This document shows positions 7,593 through 17,326 of a stretch of 64,000 bases of DNA, piece by piece (positions within the stretch are counted from its first letter, which is position 1; every line of letters starts with the position of its first letter). The stretch comes from Chryseobacterium gotjawalense. Lineage in GTDB: Bacteria; Bacteroidota; Bacteroidia; Flavobacteriales; Weeksellaceae. The stretch covers positions 2,108,001-2,172,000 of the forward strand of contig NZ_CP124855.1 in assembly GCF_030012525.1 (NCBI RefSeq), given 5' to 3'. The notes under the pieces were generated by a model, which saw only the letters and a list, made by a program, of their open reading frames with translations, had not been told where the DNA came from and made no database searches. The translations under genes were made by a program, and so were the position numbers.

Positions 7593-7674
7593 GCGGATGT
7601 GATGTAATTGGTAGCCATGCCAGACTTAGGATCTGGTGCTGTGAGGCGTGGGGGTTCGAGTCCCTTCATCCGCA
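7593..7674 (+). tRNA. tRNA-Leu (TAG)
   Basis: Acceptor arms GCGGATG (7593-7599) and CATCCGC (7667-7673) pair fully. Anticodon stem CCAGA/TCTGG encloses CTTAGGA, giving anticodon TAG (reads CUN). A long variable arm marks it as class II, as expected for Leu. The discriminator is A7674; the CCA end is not encoded (ACG follows). Confidence 0.95.
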
Positions 7675-7705
7675 CGAAAATTTCTGAGGATTTTTTCAAG
7701 AAATT

Positions 7706-7778
<73 letters not shown>

Positions 7779-7784
7779 CCACTT

Positions 7785-7868
7785 GCCTTGGTGGTGGAAT
7801 TGGTAGACACGCAGGACTTAAAATCCTGTGTCCGTAAGGATGTACGGGTTCAAGTCCCGTCCGAGGTA
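7785..7868 (+). tRNA. tRNA-Leu (TAA)
   Basis: GCCTTGG (7785-7791) pairs with CCGAGGT (7861-7867) with two G-U pairs. Anticodon stem CAGGA/TCCTG encloses CTTAAAA, anticodon TAA. Class II variable arm TGTCCGTAAGGATGTA. No encoded CCA (A then CTT). Confidence 0.95.
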
Positions 7869-7872
7869 CTTT

Positions 7873-7908
7873 AAACGCTGTTAATCATTGATTAACAGCG
7901 TTTTTTTT
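7873..7908 (+). terminator. Strong terminator of the tRNA operon
   Basis: AAACGCTGTTAATC (7873-7886) and GATTAACAGCGTTT (7890-7903) form a perfect 14-bp stem with a 3-base loop, followed by eight T's in all. Confidence 0.95.
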
Positions 7909-8034
7909 GTTTCTTGTAAGTCTCGGAAACTTCTTCTTTTTTTTGTTTTCTTTTTTCTAATCCTGAAAACCCCCGCAAGTCCTGGTTTTAAGTGATGGTA
8001 CTTTTTTTGTTGCTTTAAAATCAAATACCATATC

Positions 8035-8379
8035 ATGTCAGATCACAATTTAAAAACACTTTCCGAAGTGCTCAATATTCTCAGACAACGGGGAATCACC
8101 AAAGAAATCACAATGAATTCTCAAAAACAACTGGTTTTGGGAAAAGATGAAAAACTTTATCAACCTGAAGACCTCTGCATCGTGAAGTCTTACCGGTTCG
8201 AAGGAGACAGCAGCGCAGATGACAATGCAGTGTTATATCTGATCGAAGACAAAGAAGGTGAATTATCAACGATACTGGATTCCTACGGTGGCGAAAGCAA
8301 TTATAGCGGTGAGGAATTCGCCGATTTCTTACGAAAAGTACCTGTACAGGAAAATGAGATACACAATATTGATCAATAG
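8035..8379 (+). CDS. Small conserved protein of the family mislabelled PRPP synthetase
   Basis: 114 residues. It opens with a helical part (TLSEVLNILRQRGITKEI), followed by LYQPEDLCIVKSYRFEGDSS and ADDNAVLYLIEDKEGELSTI. The FEGDSxxDDxxVLYxI core matches a short Bacteroidota family that databases often call phosphoribosylpyrophosphate synthetase. It lacks any PRPP-binding motif (no DDxxxxGxT-type loop) and is a third of that enzyme's length, so that name is almost certainly wrong. Function unknown. It is a single gene, convergent with the AsmA-like gene, with no clear terminator in the 15 bases between them. Confidence 0.8.
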   Translation: MSDHNLKTLSEVLNILRQRGITKEITMNSQKQLVLGKDEKLYQPEDLCIVKSYRFEGDSSADDNAVLYLIEDKEGELSTILDSYGGESNYSGEEFADFLRKVPVQENEIHNIDQ

Positions 8380-8394
8380 AAAATCCGTCCCCAT

Positions 8395-11070
8395 TTAATT
8401 AGAAGAAGAATTCTTTTTGAACAGGTTTTTGAAAATGCCCTTCTCCTTCACAACTTCTTTCTTTTCCTGAACTTTTCCTTTAACGTTGTTAAGTTTTTCC
8501 TTCACTTCTGCTTTCGTTTCTTTCAGTTCGGTTTTATTTTGTTCCAAAGCAGATTTGGTATTGCCGACTGTATTTTTTATCGACTGTTCTGTTTTAGGCG
8601 CATTTTTGCCGATTAAGGTTTTCTTTAAACCCTGTTCTATCCCGCGCCATAACATATTGAAAAAGGATTTCGTTTTATCCCGTTCTACCCCTTCGACTTC
8701 TACTGACGCTGGATAATTTCCGGAATTTGATTTTACAAAAATATTAGCCACCGCCGAAAGAAGTTTATTTTTATCGCCGGTTGGTTTCAGGATAGAAACT
8801 TTTAAATTCTGATGAACCATTTTCAAGGTTCCCTGAATGCCTTGCTTCGTTCCTTTAAAATCGAAAATCAGATCAGAGATCAAGCCGGTTGCCTGGATTT
8901 TCAGATAAGGCTCAATAAACGGATTAATTCTGGATGCCGGCAGATCTGCAATATTCCCCGAAATTGCGAAAGCATCGTTCGTATTTGCCGTATCAAAACT
9001 CCATTTGACATTCATCGGAGAAGCATTCATAAACCTGCAGTTGACCGAAATCGGAATCTGCGTAGGTTTTCCTGCCATTTTTGCTGAATTCAGGTTTTTC
9101 ACATTCATATTGAAATCACTGAAAATAAGTTTTCCAGGCCCGTCACTTTTTTTGGTGTCTTCTTCGTACACCAAAAGTGAGTTTACAATATCTAAATTAT
9201 TAATGAAAAGAGGAAACTTAATTGATCTCAATAATTCAGAATACATCGGCTTTTCGGTTAAATCATCTTTGGGAATTTTACTCCGGAAAATATTGGCATT
9301 TACATTATTAAGAGCAACATTTTCCAGATTGAGATATTGGTTTTCCGAAATCAAATCCCACGTTCCATTTGCGCTGATTTTACTGACCGCAATATCATAC
9401 AAATCCTTTTCAGACGGAATCATTCGTATAAATTGTGCCCGTGAAACGGTAGGTTTCATCGCAAAATTAGAAATCTGAACCGCATTTTTATTCAATTTTA
9501 AAAGTGAAGCCGTCAGATTATAGAATTTAGTTTTATAATTAAAGTTCCTGGTCGTCAAATTGTAATTCCCGGTTTTAAAAGGAATGGCCTCTTTGATGGT
9601 TTGCGCATTCATTTCGATATTTTGAAAATTGGCGTTCAACTCTTTAAAAACCAAAGGCTGGTTTTTACGGTCCACAACCAAATTTGAATTCTTTAAAACT
9701 ACATTTTTCACCGTTAATGGAAACTGAACTCCCTCAAAAGTGGGTTTCTTTTTTTTTGAATTATTGGCAGTTCGAATGGTTCCGTTTAATTGATCGACTA
9801 CAATATTCTGAACATCTAATTTCAGTTTATTATTGATGAATTGCCAGTCATTAATTTGAAAATTGAGTTGATTTGCGGTAAGATCCAGACTTGTTTTATC
9901 AGCATTGACCGCGGTTGGCTTTACCGAAACATTCTGGAAGTCCGCAGACTTTGGCTTCACCGATAAATGGGCAACTTTCACGTTTTCATGGTCCGAAACA
10001 TAACTGATGTTTTTTCCTTTGATATCAAAATTCTCATATTTAAAAGGAATTTTCCCCTTTACCGTTTCGGCATTCATCTGCAAATGACTGATTTGCACTG
10101 TTAAATTTTCGGCAACAAATAAAGGATTCTCTCCGGGTTTAAGAATCGTGATTTTTGCGTTATTTAAAAGTACATTTCCCAGATTCAGCTCATTGGTAAA
10201 ACTTCTCTTCTTCTCCTTTGGTTTTACATGGGTCGTAAACACCGTTATTTCCGGATTATCAAATTTCACATCACTGAGAGACCATTTATTATCTTTAATA
10301 ATGAAATCTTTAAAACTCATTTCAGCAGCTTTAATGTCAAATAGATTTCGTTTTTTGGGATAATATTTCAGAAAATTCTGATAGGATAAAAGCGGAATCA
10401 TGGCGAACTTTTTCACGTTCATTTGCCCATCTTCCGTCGAAATCGATTCTGCGGTAAACGCGTACAAATTATCAGGACGGAAAAAGAAGTTTTTTCCTGT
10501 AAGATGGTACTTTTCAAAAGCAATGGGTAATTGATCGCCGAGGGATTTTTCGGTCATTTGAAGATTTTGAACCATCAAAGTCAAATCTTTTACGGACAGC
10601 AATTTCTGTTTGGTATGCCGGAAAATCTGAATATTTCCACGACTGATATTGATATTTTTAAACTGAACAGGATTTGCTTTTTCCCCCGTTTTTTCATCAA
10701 TCGGTTTCGGGAGATTGATATTGAGTTTTGGATTTTTAAGTATTAAATTATCGATAGAAACACTTTTATTAAAAATCAGATCAAAAATCCCTAATCTTGA
10801 AACCGATAACGTATCGACCGTCCCCTGCAATCCAACTTTGTCGGTACGATCCGGATTTTGATTATTGATGGTAATTCCGGTGGCAAAAATATTTCCGGTT
10901 TCTAACTCGACATCCAGTGTCTTATAAGTAATAATATATTCAGAATTCTTTTTGATGTAACCTGGCAGATTGCTTCTGAGCCACAAGTTCAACCCAAAAT
11001 TGATGGAGAGAAAAAGCAAAAGCAGAATCCCCAGGATGATTGAAAAAATTCTAAATTTTTTATTCTTCAT
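8395..11070 (-). CDS. AsmA/DUF748-like membrane-anchored protein
   Basis: 891 residues. One N-terminal membrane helix (FSIILGILLLLFLSINFGL, residues ~9-27), then a very long beta-rich periplasmic part and a Lys/Glu-rich coiled C-terminal tail (~815-891). The periplasmic region repeats a unit about 150-200 residues long: elements such as LLNNAKITILKPGENPLFV, NSNLVVDRKNQPLVFKELNA and LNNVNANIF recur, as do IPFKYENFDIKGKN / IPFKTGNYNLTTRN. AsmA-like proteins of this shape bridge inner and outer membranes and help lipid transport or outer-membrane homeostasis; that is the best guess here. It is a single gene, with no partner next to it. Confidence 0.75.
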   Translation of the reverse strand: MKNKKFRIFSIILGILLLLFLSINFGLNLWLRSNLPGYIKKNSEYIITYKTLDVELETGNIFATGITINNQNPDRTDKVGLQGTVDTLSVSRLGIFDLIFNKSVSIDNLILKNPKLNINLPKPIDEKTGEKANPVQFKNINISRGNIQIFRHTKQKLLSVKDLTLMVQNLQMTEKSLGDQLPIAFEKYHLTGKNFFFRPDNLYAFTAESISTEDGQMNVKKFAMIPLLSYQNFLKYYPKKRNLFDIKAAEMSFKDFIIKDNKWSLSDVKFDNPEITVFTTHVKPKEKKRSFTNELNLGNVLLNNAKITILKPGENPLFVAENLTVQISHLQMNAETVKGKIPFKYENFDIKGKNISYVSDHENVKVAHLSVKPKSADFQNVSVKPTAVNADKTSLDLTANQLNFQINDWQFINNKLKLDVQNIVVDQLNGTIRTANNSKKKKPTFEGVQFPLTVKNVVLKNSNLVVDRKNQPLVFKELNANFQNIEMNAQTIKEAIPFKTGNYNLTTRNFNYKTKFYNLTASLLKLNKNAVQISNFAMKPTVSRAQFIRMIPSEKDLYDIAVSKISANGTWDLISENQYLNLENVALNNVNANIFRSKIPKDDLTEKPMYSELLRSIKFPLFINNLDIVNSLLVYEEDTKKSDGPGKLIFSDFNMNVKNLNSAKMAGKPTQIPISVNCRFMNASPMNVKWSFDTANTNDAFAISGNIADLPASRINPFIEPYLKIQATGLISDLIFDFKGTKQGIQGTLKMVHQNLKVSILKPTGDKNKLLSAVANIFVKSNSGNYPASVEVEGVERDKTKSFFNMLWRGIEQGLKKTLIGKNAPKTEQSIKNTVGNTKSALEQNKTELKETKAEVKEKLNNVKGKVQEKKEVVKEKGIFKNLFKKNSSSN

Positions 11071-11135
11071 GGAACCGAAGATACAATTATAGAACCATTT
11101 TCACTTCTTTAAAATCACTGATTATCAGGCAGAAT

Positions 11136-11927
11136 TCATATCTCCATCTCAATCACATACCCTTCATGACCTCTGATATTAATAAATTTCCCACCTTCGA
11201 AAGCAAGATACTGTCCTTTAATTCCTTTTAGAATCCCTTCAAATTCCGGATTTTTATCTAAAGTAAAAGACGTGATTTTTTCTGGTGCTTCATACGGAAA
11301 ATCGAGTTTTACAATTTCTTCTTCACCGGAATAGAAATTTTTGAAATCTTCGGGGAAATGGTTTTTTATTTTCTCGCGGAAGTCAGCTAGATCCAAATCA
11401 TCTTCATAATCATCTTCCAGCATTTTGCGCCAGTTGGTTTTATCGGCAAGATGTTCTTTCATTGCCACTTCAATCATGCCGGCTTCGTAGCGGTTTTCTG
11501 TTTTTGCAATCGGAAGTGCGAATGTTGCACCCTGATCGATCCATCTCGTGGGGATTTGCGACGCTCTTGTTACGCCCACTTTCACATCGCCAGTGTAAGC
11601 CAGATAAACGATATGCGGTTTTAGCTGAATCGATTCCTCAACTTCTAAATTCCGTTCGCCAATTCCCAAATGCGCCGTAGACAGTTCCGGCCGAATAATC
11701 GTCTCGCTGGCAAAAGGGCTTTCGAAAAAACATTTTTTGCAGAAACCCATCCGGTAGATTTTCTCGTCATTGTCGCAACTTACACACTCGTAACCGATAT
11801 GTTTCAATTTAATATTCTTACCGATCAACTGATTCATATTAATTAAATCATTCGACAGGTTAAGGAAATACTGAATTGGCTGACCATTTTGAGTGGCCAT
11901 TTTAAGAATCTGTCCGGAGAATTTCAT
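11136..11927 (-). CDS. DUF2797 zinc-ribbon protein
   Basis: 263 residues. A zinc-ribbon-like set of four cysteines sits near residues 49-70: CVSC, then CKKC after about 15 residues. Then HIVYLAYTGDVKVGVTRASQIPTRW has the look of a GIY-YIG-type core, with a strand, a turn and an Arg. This matches the DUF2797 family. The activity is not known; a nucleic-acid-binding or nuclease-like role is inferred from the fold resemblance. It lies 65 bases upstream of the AsmA-like gene on the same strand, so co-transcription is possible. Confidence 0.85.
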   Translation of the reverse strand: MKFSGQILKMATQNGQPIQYFLNLSNDLINMNQLIGKNIKLKHIGYECVSCDNDEKIYRMGFCKKCFFESPFASETIIRPELSTAHLGIGERNLEVEESIQLKPHIVYLAYTGDVKVGVTRASQIPTRWIDQGATFALPIAKTENRYEAGMIEVAMKEHLADKTNWRKMLEDDYEDDLDLADFREKIKNHFPEDFKNFYSGEEEIVKLDFPYEAPEKITSFTLDKNPEFEGILKGIKGQYLAFEGGKFINIRGHEGYVIEMEI

Positions 11928-11949
11928 GATTAAATATTTAGAGCCAAAT

Positions 11950-11980
11950 ATAAAAAAACATCCTGGATTAGGATGTCTTT
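11950..11980 (-). terminator. Terminator after the small lipoprotein gene
   Basis: On the minus strand ACATCCT pairs with AGGATGT around a 5-base loop, followed by seven T's. It separates the lipoprotein gene from DUF2797. Confidence 0.75.
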
Positions 11981-12001
11981 TAAGTTTTTAAAAGAGAAAA
12001 A

Positions 12002-12280
12002 CTACTTCTCGTGTTCTTCGTCTTTTTTCAGTTTTTCGGCATCTGCTTTTTCATCTTTGACCGCATTTTGCTCCTCATCCTTCACGCCAACTGCCGTTTT
12101 CACGGTGGCAGAATCATAACTCAAATCGGTAGAATCATTATGCAACAATGAATCTGAAGCGGGCATTACCACTTCAGGATTTTCAGCCGCCGCAGTTACG
12201 GTTTCTTTTTTATTACACGAGACAACAAGCAGAAATGCCACCATCATCACTAACGGATACTTAACAATCATTTGTTTCAT
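12002..12280 (-). CDS. Small lipoprotein
   Basis: 92 residues from ATG 12280 (MKQMIVKYPLVMMVAFLLVVSC), with lipobox LVVSC; the longer frame to 12346 spoils the signal. The mature part is short, charged and low-complexity, ending in a Lys/Glu/Asp-rich stretch (EKADAEKLKKDEEHEK). No domain recognised. It is divergent from the epimerase gene and ends at its own terminator. Confidence 0.7.
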   Translation of the reverse strand: MKQMIVKYPLVMMVAFLLVVSCNKKETVTAAAENPEVVMPASDSLLHNDSTDLSYDSATVKTAVGVKDEEQNAVKDEKADAEKLKKDEEHEK

Positions 12281-12431
12281 AACTTTGGTTTTATTACACA
12301 ATATTACGGAAAACGCCAATAAAATACTATGCGTTAAATCATACAAAATGAACCACTTAATCCGTTTTAATCAGCAACAATGAAGTACAATATGACTCTT
12401 AAAAAAATTACGCAAATCCGTACGCTTCAGG

Positions 12432-12462
12432 ATTGAATTTTTTTATTAAATCCCTATCTTAG
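12432..12462 (+). promoter_or_regulatory. Promoter of the epimerase gene
   Basis: ATTG (12432-12435), 19 bases, TATCTTAG (12455-12462): one mismatch in each element to the Bacteroidota consensus, 17 bases before the ATG. Confidence 0.5.
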
Positions 12463-12479
12463 CGTTTTAAAAACACACC

Positions 12480-13508
12480 ATGAATTACATCATAACAGGC
12501 GGCTCGGGATTTATAGGTTCTCATTTGATCGAGCACTTATTAAAAAATGGACATTCTGTCATTAATGTTGACAACTTTGATGATTTTTATGATTACAAGA
12601 TTAAAATCAAAAATACGCTGGAATCCGTTGGAGAAATGCTAGAGTTTACCTTCCATGAAAAAGAACTGGACGTTCAGAAATTAATTTTTGAAACCTCATC
12701 AAAAAATTATCAGCTATATTATCAGGACATTAGAGATAAAGAAGGATTAGAGAAAATTTTTCAAAAGCATAAAATTGATATCGTGATTCATCTTGCAGCT
12801 TTAGCAGGCGTTCGTCCTTCGATCGAGCGGCCGCTTGAGTATGAGGAAGTGAATATCAAAGGAACCATGAATCTTTGGGAGTTGTGCAAAGATTTTAAAA
12901 TTAAAAAATTCATCAACGCTTCAAGTTCGAGTGTTTACGGGAATAATGAAAAAACGCCTTTTTCAGAAGAAGATGCTGTAGAGAAACCTATTTCGCCTTA
13001 CGCTGCCACGAAAAAATGTGTTGAGATTTTAGGACATGTTTATCATCATCTTTATGGAATTGATATCATTCATCTGCGGTTTTTTACCGTTTACGGCCCC
13101 CGACAAAGGCCTGATCTTGCGATTCATAAATTCACCAAACTCATATCCGAAGACAAAGAAATCCCTTTTTATGGAGATGGCTCTACCGCAAGAGATTATA
13201 CTTTCATTGAAGACATCATTGAAGGCATTCAGAAATCAATTGTGTATATTGAAACGCACGATCATGTTTACGAAATCATCAATTTGGGTGAAAGTGAAGT
13301 GATTTCCCTGGATGAAATGGTGACCGCAATTGAAAATGAACTAGAAAAGAAAGCACTGAAAAAAAATCTGCCAATGCAACCCGGCGATGTGATAAAAACG
13401 AGTGCGGATATTGAAAAAGCCAAAACTTTAATCGGTTATCAGCCAAGAACTCATTTCCAAAATGGCATAAAAAAGTTTGTGGAATGGTTTTTGAGAAATG
13501 CTTCCTGA
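12480..13508 (+). CDS. NAD-dependent epimerase/dehydratase (UDP-glucuronate 4-epimerase type)
   Basis: 342 residues, extended SDR fold. GGSGFIGSHL near the N-terminus binds NAD; SSSSVYG supplies the catalytic Ser/Thr, and YAATKKCVE the YxxxK pair; FFTVYGPRQRPDLAI is a substrate-site segment typical of the UDP-glucuronate/UDP-galacturonate epimerase group. It interconverts nucleotide sugars for surface polysaccharide or LPS. The exact sugar is not certain. No other sugar-nucleotide gene is beside it; glycosyltransferases lie at 53.5-56 kb. Confidence 0.9.
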   Translation: MNYIITGGSGFIGSHLIEHLLKNGHSVINVDNFDDFYDYKIKIKNTLESVGEMLEFTFHEKELDVQKLIFETSSKNYQLYYQDIRDKEGLEKIFQKHKIDIVIHLAALAGVRPSIERPLEYEEVNIKGTMNLWELCKDFKIKKFINASSSSVYGNNEKTPFSEEDAVEKPISPYAATKKCVEILGHVYHHLYGIDIIHLRFFTVYGPRQRPDLAIHKFTKLISEDKEIPFYGDGSTARDYTFIEDIIEGIQKSIVYIETHDHVYEIINLGESEVISLDEMVTAIENELEKKALKKNLPMQPGDVIKTSADIEKAKTLIGYQPRTHFQNGIKKFVEWFLRNAS

Positions 13509-13577
13509 AAAAAATAAATATTAATCAAAGTTTGTTGAAAATCAGAGACAAAAATATTTTTATGTCAATGATTTTTA

Positions 13578-13585
13578 TACTTTTG
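13578..13585 (+). promoter_or_regulatory. -7 element for the DUF2795 gene
   Basis: TACTTTTG matches TAnnTTTG and lies 16 bases before the ATG at 13602. No -33 TTTG at a normal distance. Confidence 0.5.
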
Positions 13586-13601
13586 CAAAAAATTATATTA
13601 T

Positions 13602-13823
13602 ATGTATTGGACATTAGAATTAGCTTCTTATTTAAGCGACGCACCTTGGCCTATGACAAAGGCGGAACTTATTGATTATGCAATTAGAACAGGTGCACCA
13701 ATGGAAGTGGTAGAAAATCTTCAAGCCATCGAAGATGAAGGGGAAATCTATGACTCGATTGAGGAGGTATGGAGCGATTATCCTACCGATGATGATTATC
13801 TTTGGAATGAAGATGAATATTAA
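13602..13823 (+). CDS. DUF2795 small acidic protein
   Basis: 73 residues: MYWTLELASYLSDAPWPMTK, then ELIDYAIRTGAPMEVVENLQ and a very acidic tail (YPTDDDYLWNEDEY). The helical LxxYLxxxxxPxxKxELIxYAxxxGAPxxVxxxLxxLxD pattern matches DUF2795, a family of small proteins of unknown function found in many bacteria. It has its own promoter element and a terminator, so it is monocistronic, and lies just before secA. Confidence 0.85.
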   Translation: MYWTLELASYLSDAPWPMTKAELIDYAIRTGAPMEVVENLQAIEDEGEIYDSIEEVWSDYPTDDDYLWNEDEY

Positions 13824-13830
13824 AAAACAC

Positions 13831-13862
13831 AGTCGATCGTCGTTTTCGGCAATCGACTTTTC
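13831..13862 (+). terminator. Terminator after DUF2795
   Basis: AGTCGAT (13831-13837) pairs with ATCGACT (13852-13858), then TTTTCTATTTT. Confidence 0.7.
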
Positions 13863-13900
13863 TATTTTAGAAAAATTCTAAAAATTAAAATTTTTAAAAT

Positions 13901-13926
13901 GGCCGCGTGTTCCCACGCATTGAGCC
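13901..13926 (+). promoter_or_regulatory. GC-rich hairpin in the secA leader
   Basis: GCGTG (13905-13909) and CACGC (13914-13918) form a short stem with a TTCC loop, with further pairing potential (GGC ... GCC) outside. It lies 14 bases before the secA ATG in an otherwise very AT-rich leader, and stands out by composition. Confidence 0.35.
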
Positions 13927-13939
13927 GAAAGCAAATACT

Positions 13940-16900
13940 ATGGGATTTATAGACAATGTTCTTAAAGGTTTTCTTGGTGACAAAAATGTGACTGACCTCA
14001 AGGAAGTAAAAAAAGTTTTAAATAAAATAAAAGCAGTAGAGCCGAAAATTCAGGAATTAACTGATGATGGTTTACGAGCGAAAACTGCCGAATTTAAAGA
14101 AAAATTAAAAACTGCAACTGCCGGTTTTACCACGCAGATTGAGGAAACCAAAGAACAGATCAAGAATTCTACAAACGTTGATGAGAAAGAATCGCTTTTT
14201 TCCAAAATCGAAACCATAAAGAAAGATTCTTACCAAGTCGAAGAAAAAATTCTTAACGAAATTCTTCCAGAAGCTTTTGCACTCATCAAAGAAACTGCCC
14301 GCAGATTGGCCCAGAACGGAGAAATCCGCGTTACGGCAACCGATCTGGACCGGGAGTTTGCAGCAACGAAAGATTTCGTTGACTTAGACGGCGACACCGC
14401 AGTCTGGAAAAACCATTGGGATGCAGCAGGAACTCCTATCGTTTGGGATATGGTCCACTACGATGTACAATTCATCGGTGGTGTGGTATTGCACAGCGGT
14501 AAAATTGCAGAGATGGCCACCGGTGAAGGTAAAACCCTGGTGGGAACATTACCGATTTACCTGAATGCTCTTCCCGGAAGAGGAGTTCACGTAGTAACAG
14601 TAAATGATTATCTGGCGAAAAGAGACTCCCTTTGGATGGGACCTATTTATCAGTTCCATGGGATGACCATCGACTGTATTGATAATCACCAGCCAAACTC
14701 AGACGCCAGAAGAAAAGCATATCAATCAAGCATCACTTACGGAACCAATAACGAATTTGGTTTTGACTATTTGAGAGACAATATGGTGACTTCCCCTTCC
14801 GAACTGGTACAGGGAGAGTTAAACTTTGCCATTGTCGATGAGGTAGATTCAGTATTAGTAGACGATGCGAGAACACCATTAATTATTTCCGGTCCGGTTC
14901 CACAGGGAGACAGACAGGAATTTGATACTTTGAAACCATCTGTTGACCGTATTGTTGAAATTCAGAAAAAAACGGTAAGTGCCATTTTCCACGAAGCTAA
15001 AAAACTGATCGCTAACGGAAATACCAAAGAAGGAGGATTCAAACTTCTTCAGGCATACAGAGGTTTACCTAAAAACCGACAGCTGATTAAATATCTTTCA
15101 GAAAGTGGGCATAAATCACTTCTTCAAAAAGTTGAAGGACAATATATGCAGGACAATAATAAAGATATGCCGATTGCCGATAAAGATTTATACTTCGTCA
15201 TCGACGAAAAAAACAATCAGATTGATCTTACCGACAAAGGCGTGGAATATATGTCTGCCGGAAATGAAGATAAAGATTTCTTCGTCCTGAATGATATCGG
15301 AACTGAGATTGCTGAAATCGAAGCAAAGAATTTAAGCAAAGAAGAAGAATTTGAGGCCAAAGAAAAAGTATTCAGTGAATTTGCGGTAAAATCAGAAAGA
15401 GTTCACACCTTAAGCCAGTTGCTGAAAGCGTACACCTTATTTGAAAAAGATGATGAATATGTGGTCATCGACGGTGAGGTGAAAATCGTGGATGAACAAA
15501 CCGGCCGTATTATGGAAGGAAGACGTTATTCTGACGGACTTCACCAGGCGATTGAAGCGAAAGAAAATGTAAAAATTGAAGCCGCAACACAAACCTTTGC
15601 GACCATTACTCTTCAGAATTATTTCAGAATGTACAACAAACTCGCAGGAATGACGGGTACAGCAGAAACTGAAGCAGGCGAACTTTGGGAAATTTACAAA
15701 CTGGATGTAGTGGTAATTCCTACCAACAGACCCATTCAAAGAGATGACAGACAGGATTTGGTTTATAAAACAAACCGTGAAAAATACAACGCAGTAATTG
15801 AAGAAGTTGAAAAATTAACTGCCGCCGGTAGACCGGTTTTGGTGGGAACAACGTCCGTAGAAATTTCTCAGTTATTATCGAAAGCTTTACAATTGAGAAA
15901 AATTCAGCATAATGTGCTGAATGCAAAACTTCACGCCAGAGAAGCAGAAATCGTCGCAATGGCAGGTGGTCCTGGTGTGGTAACTATTGCAACCAACATG
16001 GCAGGTAGAGGAACGGATATTAAATTGCAGGGCGAAGTCAAGAAAAATGGCGGTCTGGCAATTATCGGTACCGAAAGACATGACTCAAGACGTGTTGACA
16101 GACAGCTGAGAGGTCGTGCCGGAAGACAGGGAGATCCGGGAAGTTCACAGTTCTATGTTTCTTTAGAAGACAATTTGATGCGTCTTTTCGGTTCAGAAAG
16201 AATCGCGAAAATGATGGACAGAATGGGTCATAAAGAAGGGGAAGTAATTCAGCACGGAATGATTTCTAAATCCATCGAAAGAGCACAGAAAAAAGTAGAA
16301 GAGAACAACTTCGGTATCCGAAAAAAACTTTTGGAATATGACGACGTGATGAACAAACAGCGTGACGTTATTTACAAAAGAAGAAAGAACGCCTTATTCG
16401 GTGATCACCTGAAATATGATATTTCAAACATGATCTATGACGTGTCACAATCGATCGTTACCCAAGGAAAACTGGAAGGAGATTATAAAGAGTTCGAATA
16501 CGAAATCATTAAATATTTCACCATGGAAACTCCGGTTACCGAGAGTGAATTCAAAACGAAACAGGTTCCGGAATTGACCAATATTCTTTTCAAAGCGGCA
16601 ACCGAAGATTACCAAATGAAGTTGAATCTGTTGAAAGAAAAATCATTCCCAATTATCGAGAATGTGTTCCAAAACCAGGGTTCAATGTTCAAAATGATTC
16701 AGGTTCCTTTCACCGACGGTACGAAAACAATGACCATCGTTACCGATTTAAAAGAAGCTCATGATACCCATTGTGATTCTTTGATCAATGATTTCGAGAA
16801 AAATATTTCTCTTGCTATCATCGATGAAAACTGGAAATTACACTTACGCGAAATGGATGATTTAAGACGTTCTTCACAAGGTGCGGTTTACGAACAAAAA

Positions 16901-17011
16901 GATCCATTGGTGATTTACAAACAGGAATCTTTTTATCTTTTCACCGAAATGGTAGAAAGAGTCAACAAAGAAATCGTATCATTCTTATACAAAGGAGAAA
17001 TCCCAGCTTAG
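13940..17011 (+). CDS. secA: Preprotein translocase ATPase SecA
   Basis: 1023 residues from the ATG at 13940 ([13 protein letters not shown]); the GTG at 13907 lies in the leader hairpin. SecA drives preproteins through SecYEG by ATP hydrolysis. Motifs: [11 protein letters not shown] (Walker A), [27 protein letters not shown] (DEVD box), [20 protein letters not shown] and other inserts in the preprotein cross-linking region, [25 protein letters not shown], and the helicase Arg fingers in [15 protein letters not shown]. The C-terminus ends FLYKGEIPA with no CxCxSGxxxxxCH zinc-binding tail, so SecB binding by that tail is not expected. Single gene with its own terminator. Confidence 0.98.
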   Translation: MGFIDNVLKGFLGDKNVTDLKEVKKVLNKIKAVEPKIQELTDDGLRAKTAEFKEKLKTATAGFTTQIEETKEQIKNSTNVDEKESLFSKIETIKKDSYQVEEKILNEILPEAFALIKETARRLAQNGEIRVTATDLDREFAATKDFVDLDGDTAVWKNHWDAAGTPIVWDMVHYDVQFIGGVVLHSGKIAEMATGEGKTLVGTLPIYLNALPGRGVHVVTVNDYLAKRDSLWMGPIYQFHGMTIDCIDNHQPNSDARRKAYQSSITYGTNNEFGFDYLRDNMVTSPSELVQGELNFAIVDEVDSVLVDDARTPLIISGPVPQGDRQEFDTLKPSVDRIVEIQKKTVSAIFHEAKKLIANGNTKEGGFKLLQAYRGLPKNRQLIKYLSESGHKSLLQKVEGQYMQDNNKDMPIADKDLYFVIDEKNNQIDLTDKGVEYMSAGNEDKDFFVLNDIGTEIAEIEAKNLSKEEEFEAKEKVFSEFAVKSERVHTLSQLLKAYTLFEKDDEYVVIDGEVKIVDEQTGRIMEGRRYSDGLHQAIEAKENVKIEAATQTFATITLQNYFRMYNKLAGMTGTAETEAGELWEIYKLDVVVIPTNRPIQRDDRQDLVYKTNREKYNAVIEEVEKLTAAGRPVLVGTTSVEISQLLSKALQLRKIQHNVLNAKLHAREAEIVAMAGGPGVVTIATNMAGRGTDIKLQGEVKKNGGLAIIGTERHDSRRVDRQLRGRAGRQGDPGSSQFYVSLEDNLMRLFGSERIAKMMDRMGHKEGEVIQHGMISKSIERAQKKVEENNFGIRKKLLEYDDVMNKQRDVIYKRRKNALFGDHLKYDISNMIYDVSQSIVTQGKLEGDYKEFEYEIIKYFTMETPVTESEFKTKQVPELTNILFKAATEDYQMKLNLLKEKSFPIIENVFQNQGSMFKMIQVPFTDGTKTMTIVTDLKEAHDTHCDSLINDFEKNISLAIIDENWKLHLREMDDLRRSSQGAVYEQKDPLVIYKQESFYLFTEMVERVNKEIVSFLYKGEIPA

Positions 17012-17033
17012 GAAAAATAATACTATTCAATAA

Positions 17034-17072
17034 AAAATCCCAAAGTGAAATTTTACTTTGGGATTTTCTTTT
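17034..17072 (+). terminator. Terminator after secA
   Basis: AAAATCCCAAAGT (17034-17046) pairs with ACTTTGGGATTTT (17055-17067), followed by a T-rich run. Confidence 0.9.
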
Positions 17073-17326
17073 TTAAAACAAAGTCCAACTTGGAAAAATA
17101 CCCACCAACTCATCAATCAAAAGATTATTTTTTTGAAAAGTTTATACCAAAAATTCATGACAAATATCAACTGAAACCGAACACCTACCAAGTAACTTTC
17201 AATCCATCAGCAACATAAGCAGCAATCCCAGTCTGCATTTCATTTCACAACGATCCACCATTAGTGTTCTTTTTTAGCAACAGTTCTAATATTTTTTGTA
17301 ATTTTAATGATTAAATAATTTCATTA
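17073..17326. other. Non-coding stretch before the glucokinase gene
   Basis: No convincing gene on either strand. AT-rich and without clear hairpins. The last 40 bases (TAATATTTTTTGTAATTT region near 17287) may hold a degenerate -7 box for the next gene. It could be the remains of a decayed gene, but nothing recognisable is left. Confidence 0.4.

Noticed and set aside
9005..9478. Plus-strand open frame of 157 codons inside the AsmA-like gene
   Set aside because: It is antisense to a well-supported coding gene, with no start signal and no recognisable domain.
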